Below the pieces are notes generated by a model that saw only the letters and a program-made list of their open reading frames with translations, was not told the origin of the DNA and did not search any database. This document shows, piece after piece, positions 57,680 to 64,000 of a DNA stretch of 64,000 nucleotides. The translations under genes were made by a program, and so were the position numbers. The DNA lies in assembly GCA_037893225.1 (NCBI GenBank), contig JAZGUH010000280.1, positions 1,426,001-1,490,000 on the forward strand, read 5' to 3'. Numbering within the stretch: position 1 is the stretch's first letter; every line of letters starts with the position of its first letter. This DNA comes from Hippasteria phrygiana. Its lineage: Eukaryota; Echinodermata; Asteroidea; Valvatida; Goniasteridae.

Positions 57680-57990
57680 AACTACAGAGTGTGGTTCGAG
57701 CCCAGCCAGGGATCATGGTGCTTGTGTCCTTAAGCAAGACACTTTGTCACAAGTTGCTTGTTTCCACCCATGGGTAATGGGTATCTGTCAGTGAGGGTTA
57801 TGTGTTTGATTAGACCATGTGCGCTTAACTTGCAGCCGGGCCGTACCGTATACTCCCCAGGGAGCTGAGAAGGTTTTAGGATTGTTTGATGGGCCTGATG
57901 TGCATTGGTAATAATATAGCGCCTTGAGCACCGTGATTTGGTGGATATTTGAGCTTTGTAAATGTAAATCATTATTATTATAATTATTAA
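57680..57990 (+). mobile_element. SINE with GTGTCCTTAAGCAAGACACT domain
   Basis: Box B-like GTGGTTCGAGCCCAG, the central GTGTCCTTAAGCAAGACACT and a tail GCGCCTTGAGCACCGTGATT followed by an ATT repeat. This layout is widespread among metazoan tRNA SINEs with L2-type tails. Confidence 0.65.
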
Positions 57991-58103
57991 TCAAGACATA
58001 AACGAAAATTGCATTTTCGTTAATTCGCTCAAATCTTCTCCAATGTATTGTTCATTGTTCTAATTATTCAACTGATATGTTGATGCCAACAACATTGATT
58101 AAA

Positions 58104-58150
58104 TGGATTCGGATTCGGATTCGGGTATCGGATTCGGGTACCGGGATTTG
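58104..58150. repeat. GGATTC hexanucleotide repeat
   Basis: Short degenerate array of GGATTC/GGGTATC units. Confidence 0.7.
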
Positions 58151-59640
58151 GAATTCGATTTAGAAACGATTCATCACCAAGAATTATAATATACATGACA
58201 CATAGTCCTAAACAGTTTGAAAGATCATTGAAAGTATAGAACATGGTAATGTACACGACCATCCATTGGCAATTCTCCATTTGTCTAAAATTAATATCAT
58301 TAATGAAAATACTTTCGGGGACAAAAGTTTGGTTCGGAAAAGTCGGAAAGTTGGAAACGGATAGTACGCGTAATGATTTTCAGACAAACGGCGCATTTTC
58401 ATTGAGTGACCATGTAGATTATCATATTCTATGATTGTTCCGCCTCCAACGTAACTTGTCCCTTGAAGTACTTTGCGTCTCTATGTGGAAAATTCGCAAC
58501 AGGTAACTCAAATTCACAACTGTAAGGCTAAATCTACAATATTGGCTTGCCAATCTCTCCATTCGTGCATCGCTTTCACATCGAGAAGCGCTGTGAAAAT
58601 TCCATCGCTTGTACACCGGTTAAACGAGCACGCGTCAACCCACGCGCTCCATTGTGCGGGCAATGAATCGACAAATATCATCAGCTGTCTCCGTATTCCC
58701 AATCTCATCACCCTCTACCAACTAGAGTCGCCTAGCTTTTGTTTAATTTAAAAGAAAGAACCAGAACCGGACTTGGGGTTGGGAAAGACTCCGGTGAGTT
58801 GTCGGGTCGAATCAGGGGGAGGGGAGAGGGAAAGCCCCCACCATACTGGGAACCTTCAGCTGGGATCGGGTCGCATCGTACCGTCTCTCTTGATTTCACC
58901 GCCGATCTTTTCAGAGGCAACTACCGTATGAAATGCTGCCACACGCTCCCGCGGCATGGTCACAAGCCGGCCGTGAGGACAATTTGTAGGACGACCTTAC
59001 CGCGCAGGGACCAATGTTCTCGGTCGAGCCAATACCATAAAACTGCAGGAAGCAGTTTTCATATGAAAGAAAAAACCTAACCCTCTTCCCTTCAGTCAAT
59101 TTACCACAAACAATTAATACCTTATTAGCGCTGGTCAATTAAATGACTTTGCAACAATGTAGCCGTTTGCGGCGCGTGGCGAGAAGGACTGCCGGGCCGT
59201 ACGGGACCGGGCGCCCGGCCGGGTGGGGAGCAAAGGCTGGCCGGGCGCTGGCACAAGAGAACGGTAGCTCTTTGTCTGACCGCGCGCGCTCCCGTACTTT
59301 GAGCCCCGGACGTGTCGACCGACGAACACTTGCAATCATTATTCTCGGCGGAATTACTTGGATCGGTTACGAAATGAAGTTTTGTGTGTGTGTGTGTGTC
59401 TGTGTCCACACTTGTCCTCCAACCTTGCCTAGCCGCATGCAGCCGGCCAGCCTGACACCAACTATAGCTCGCGAGCCACGGGGCGGGTCTGCAATCTCAA
59501 CCGACACTTTACACGTTTTGAATTGTGTCACAGTTAATACTATTAAATTTTGTCATTATTAAGCTGATGAACACATCATTTTAACATCGTGATAGATCGC
59601 AAAGAAGTTGTGGACGATCGGTGTTTCGTCAGACTTTACT
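58151..59640. other. Intergenic; CpG-rich island about 59,150-59,340
   Basis: The island (GCGGCGCGTGGCG, CCGGGCGCCCGGCCGGG, GACCGCGCGCGCTCCC) is the most GC-rich stretch in the window. Could be a promoter or distal element; no start site or exon was recognised. A GT dinucleotide run follows at 59,382-59,398. Confidence 0.4.
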
Positions 59641-59654
59641 GGTTGTCTGCGCAG

Positions 59655-59850
59655 GCTACCGGTTGCGTCCGTAGAGAAAAGTTCCTCAAGTGAGAAAAAA
59701 GTCTGCGACTTGTGACGACGTCGCAAACCTCTACGTTGGCATATCCGGGATATGATGTAGCTGGTTGCGTCCGTATAGAGAAAGAAACCCTCCCCATGAG
59801 TCTGAAGTAAAGTCTGAGACTTGTGAAGACCTCATAGAATTGATGTAGCC
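59655..59850. repeat. Tandem duplication of about 100 bp
   Basis: GGTTGCGTCCGTAGAGAAA (59,662) and GGTTGCGTCCGTATAGAGAAA (59,763), each followed by AGTCTG(C/A)GACTTGTGA. Confidence 0.6.
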
Positions 59851-61089
59851 TTCAAGATACAACTGTCTGTCGCATCAGTCAGAAGCACAGAAAAGGAACG
59901 TATTTATAATGCCACCGTTTTAATGCCACGGGTGTTGTACCGCTCTCCGTAGTGGGACAGAATTTCCATACATTTCTCCAAAATGCTCTGAACCATTATG
60001 AAATGAGATTTTACAAAACCGTTCAAGGTGACCATACCTATATCCCTAAAAGTATGAGTGTACAAAATGGCGGCACTCGAACAATACAGGCCTTGCACTG
60101 TTTGGACTATACGGAGCGTGCAATCCAGTCAGCACGGGTCTGTGAATCAAATTAAAGCTTTCATTTAGAAAGCCTCGTGAAACATGAACTGCAGATATCT
60201 CTCATATTACAAATCGAGACTGTTCCGCCAGTTAGGTCTAATATGTGATTTATTAGCGTCCTGGCTAAGTTATATGACTTGCATTAGCTTGTTGAAACTT
60301 ATTATCTGATAAACGTACACCGCGTGGCCCTCTAGTGGTGAAAGTATACAGTTTGTCAGCTAACAAAACACTTCCCTGGTACCCAGCTCGGTATTGTGAA
60401 AAAAAATGATGATCAGGACAGTGCATCCAAACAGTCAAATCTCACAGTAAAGCAAGTTCGATCAAGGGAAATTGTTAAAGGCCTTTTTCTTTTCGTAGTC
60501 CAGAATTGTCAGATTGTTTCTGTGTACTTGGCTATGTCAGATGCAAGACAGGTTCTCAGACTTGTTTTCCCTTGAAACAAAACCCTCCACACCACAATTA
60601 GTACAAGAAAAAGAACTATAAACAGGGCACAGGTTTCCAACCCAAGCCTCGTGCTTGAACGACTTACGATTTACCAATACATGTTTAGCCACAACTGCAG
60701 GTCGACCAAATCGGTTTACTGCAACCTCATATAGTCTGATTCCCTGACCTGACAATTCCCCTGACGTCTAAATTGTAGGTCAGGTAGCCACCACCGACAA
60801 AAAATAGATCATGACGTATACGGTGTTTTCCTATACCTCCATGGTCCGAGTGACGCAGTTGCATCATTCAAAAATCCGGTCGGCAAAATACTGCAAGAGC
60901 AGGCCTGGCATTGATTTTTCAGTTTTTATACCCGGTAACCGAGAATTCAAAAATTCCAGGATCTGCAACGGGCCTGACAGACATTTTGTTATTGCGAACA
61001 TGAACGCTCACAGCCGAATGCTACCGAAAACAAGAAGTTTGGAAAACTTCGGACATTTTTTGGAAACGGGGGGAATTTCTCCTGTTTTG
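59851..61089. other. Intergenic; small TTAA-MITE fragment near 60,732
   Basis: TAGTCTGATTCCCTGACCTG...GGTCAGGTAGCCA is one hairpin of the 34-bp palindrome MITE family. No gene recognised. Confidence 0.4.
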
Positions 61090-61365
61090 CTCACGTGAAA
61101 TTGGCGGCTACCGGACCTAACGATATGGGGCAGAGCGAACCCCCCCCCCCCCCCCTCCTCTTTTGTGTTGGTCATTGTGTTCCCGGAATCTCAGGAATTC
61201 TTTTAAGAAGTCTATGGGGGATGTGTTAGGTAACAATAGTCTGGAGAGTGTATAGGGTATAGGGACAAAAAGGGGGGTACCCCTCTGCCCCATATCGTGC
61301 TGGGTATAGGACCTAAATATTCATCAGAAATAGTCAGAGTATTTTGGTCTGGAAACCAGACTAGA
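61090..61365. repeat. Dispersed repeat (TTGGCGGCTACCGGACCTAA family), copy 2
   Basis: See copy at 29,056. Split at 61,121-61,308 by the 8-bp-TSD MITE. Confidence 0.65.
61121..61308. mobile_element. 8-bp-TSD MITE (GCACGATATGGGG family), left tip missing
   Basis: 188 bp with a perfect duplication GGACCTAA (61,113-61,120 and 61,309-61,316). The right end CATATCGTGCTGGGTATA is intact, but the left starts directly at CGATATGGGG without the outer 11 bases. C run 61,140-61,155. Confidence 0.85.
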
Positions 61366-64000
61366 AGACGTCACTATATCTAACGTCTTCGTGATATATA
61401 TACTTAGGCCTATTATATAAGTTAACTTAATCATGAATATGCATGATGGCAATCGGACTAGTGTGTCACTGGTCCCCTCTTCACTTGTCAGAGTTTAGCA
61501 TGACAATGTGGCTATTGATAACCAGCGCGACCATGCCCCCGTAGGCTGGTTCCTGATAGTCGACTAGACGTGGTCGACTAGCAGCGTCTGGCAAGTTTGC
61601 AGTCCTTGTCAAAAACAGGTAGTCCTTGATCGAAATTGCTCATTCATTACAGAGTGGTGGTACTGGTATATTGAGAAAGTTGCGACAAAAGTTTGGTTCG
61701 GATAGTACGCGTATAGCTTTTCGTCGATGATTTTCAGTCAAGTGGCGCGTTTTCAACTGATGGTCGTGCACATTATTCTATTCTATACTTTTTAATTATT
61801 ATTCCCACCACTGCAATAATTATAGGACGGACGCTTTTTACCGCGTACAAGGCACAGTGTTCCTTTAAAAACACTAACAGCATGCAGCCTTTGATGGGGT
61901 GGTGGGTATACGAGCAAACTAGAAAACTGTTAATGGCCCACATTCATCCATTGAAAAAAAAGGACTTTGACCCAGTGGGTATATAATCCAAGTGATATTC
62001 AAAAGTTACAATTTCGGTTCTCAAATAAAAGGATATAGAGGCCTCTGTATCCCGCCGTTGTACCCCTGGTCCACAGTACAGGTGCAACGGCGTCAAGCTT
62101 TGAGACGAATTTGAATAATTAGGATTGGCTCTTATTCAAGTTTTAAAACGCCGGCATGCACCCATACTTAATAAGTCATGGTTGCTTGCCCCTCTACAAA
62201 CACCGACGGTACGCTTTGAAGTGATGGCACTTGCAAAGTATTCAATAATTAAGCCCACCACTTTGGTACCAGGGGTAGCGTTTGACGATGATTTCAAGGG
62301 ACGGGGTCTCTTTGCAAAACAGACGCGGATTCAGTGCTTCAACCCTCTGGATTTTAGATTAGTATTGTGATGAGCATTGCACGCAACAAAGCGTCGTAAC
62401 AATTTGGCCAGCAGTCCTATACAGATATCATAAACCTTAGTCAAACTGCGTATATTTTCAGATACTTGTTGACTACAGACGGTAAATGCCGGCCATGTCA
62501 TTTCTCGTTGGCGATATCGACAACGATTCTTCACGTCGGTGATATTGTGCTCTGTTCATTCGAAATTATTTGATTGGAAATGTTTTTTCTTTTAAATTCC
62601 AAACATTGTTGTTTCGTTATTTCTCAAAAGCTTTTTTTTTTTTTTTACTTTAATCCATAACATGCGCACACTCCAGTATACCATCACTTTAATTATTTTT
62701 CTGTCATACATTCTTGAAATTTTTTTTCCACTTTCTCGATTTGCTGCTAATGTGAATTTCCATATTCATGAGCAAAGGAGTGACGTCATCCGTAGGTAAA
62801 CGCTTCAGTATACTGTACTTTGTAGCCGTTTTGTACAATGTAACAACGGACGTTTAACCTGGACTCGCAATGCGTCTATATTGCCGTGCCCACGGTACAC
62901 AGTGATTAGGGTGTACTGTTGAGAACTAGAATTAGAGCCATAGAGGGAAAATGGGACAAGTTTGTCAAACCAACGTATCGCTTTTGGCACGGTAAGATGG
63001 CGGAAGGCTGCTTCAACTCCACGGACCATAACGAGTCCAGGTTATGTACGTCCGGGTATGGAACTTGTTGGTGCGTTTCTTTGTAAATTTTCTGCTTGGG
63101 TGGGCGTTATAATAAAACAACCAAATATATAAACTGCTGCATACAATGAACAAAAGTTAAAACACAAAAATTACATATGGTGGCCAATATTACATCACAG
63201 CAACAGCGCCCTCATACGTCGGAAAATTTGAATGTTTTCAAAACTGAAAAACACCACTAAATATTTATGTCAAGTGAATAAACACTATCCAATTGGGTTT
63301 AAACGATCCACAGTGATGGACAACCTTCCCAAAATAATGTTTTTATTTAATCAGTTTCAGTAACCTTTGATGCAATGCACACTCAATGCACAAACCGAAA
63401 AGGTTTTAAAACCAAAAAAATCCAGTAGTCTGATTAGAAAACAAGACGCGCGCTGGCCTCAAAATCGCTAAGCCTATAAGATGCACAAATGCCCTTGAAA
63501 GGTTTCTTAACTTTGCATTCCTGTTGTGAGGGAATAAAATCTCCCAAATCTACAATAACCATGGCAACGGCATAAAACACGCACATCTTCCCAAACCCCG
63601 CCTCCTCGATCGCACACACAAAAGTCAGATAAAAATCGCGTGAGGAGAACAGTGGCCGTAGAGAGTAGTCCGAGCACGAACACGTGCACCGGAGCCGGAA
63701 CCGGCCTAATGCAGGCCCCTTTCCCCTCGACTTCCCCGACCCTCGTGCCTCGCTCAGCAGAAGAAGGCCGTGTAATTACCGTGGCAGTCGACGTGCATAC
63801 ATCCCCGCTGGCTGCCTTTCTACGAACACGAACATCCACGGAAGGAAAAGATAGAGAAAGAGCGTATAACAAGAAGTAGGCTCATATTTTTGATTAAGAA
63901 GAAATGTAATTAGGCAAACCCGGCTCAAATTCCAAATGCTTTTTACCCGATTTTTTTTGGTTGGGGGGGGGGGGGGGGTGGTTTATTGAGCGATTGTTCC
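61366..64000. other. Intergenic, no gene seen
   Basis: T run at 62,632-62,646 and G run at 63,963-63,978. Near 61,557-61,585 GTCGACTAG occurs twice. AAAAGTTTGGTTCGGA...AGTACGCGTA at about 58,323-58,370 recurs near 61,687-61,715 (same strand), a small dispersed repeat. No exon recognised. Confidence 0.45.

Noticed and set aside
59150..59340. rRNA fragment
   Set aside because: GC-rich like 28S expansion segments but no conserved rRNA core motif could be recognised.

Overview
This is a eukaryotic, gene-poor stretch of an invertebrate genome, most likely a deuterostome and probably an echinoderm. The lineage call is an inference. It rests on one metazoan-type spliced gene, high densities of short non-autonomous DNA transposons, tRNA-derived SINE fragments, frequent TAGGCCTA palindromes, and one repeat family (TTAA-AGGGACACATTGC, copies at 7,960 and 26,056) that resembles repeats I remember from sea-star and sea-urchin sequence. 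A hemichordate is not excluded. There is no prokaryotic gene organisation and no rRNA, CRISPR array or intact tRNA gene.

Only one protein-coding gene can be supported: an Id (inhibitor of DNA binding) helix-loop-helix gene on the + strand. Its coding exon 1 is 19,499-19,942. A 3.65-kb phase-0 intron follows, and coding exon 2 is 23,595-23,693, giving 180 codons. The predicted promoter (TATA-like 19,224, start near 19,250) carries a TGTGGGAA CSL site, a perfect TGATTGACAG PBX-MEIS site overlapping a SMAD CAGAC, an inverted CCAAT box, a TGACGTCA CRE, a YY1-like and an RFX-like site. It also has a block (18,807-18,827) that closely resembles, from memory, the core of the vertebrate Id1 BMP response element. 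The leader has a single upstream ATG, followed at once by a stop.

Two identical 22-bp sequences, at 201-222 and 16,927-16,948, each contain GGCGCC-N5-GTCTG, the spacing of a bipartite SMAD1/5-SMAD4 site. Id genes are standard direct BMP targets, so a simple reading is a BMP/Notch-responsive Id gene in a large intergenic regulatory landscape. That reading is inference.

The remainder is intergenic. Left part (1-18 kb): G/C homopolymers, CAGTGGCG hAT element (6.4-6.9 kb), Kolobok-like TTAA elements (8.0-8.5, 9.9-10.3, 17.4-18.0 kb) and a 182-200-bp family with exact 8-bp target duplications. Middle (24-45 kb): AT-rich sequence with further elements at 26.1, 28.7-29.2, 30.4, 31.25 and 39.2 kb. 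Right part (45-64 kb): a piggyBac-like element, a hAT MITE nested in a Kolobok-like MITE, foldback elements and large simple repeats (ACCGTC hexamers at 54 kb, TTTG at 56.7 kb). Target duplications and reference copies allow several nested insertions to be read directly.
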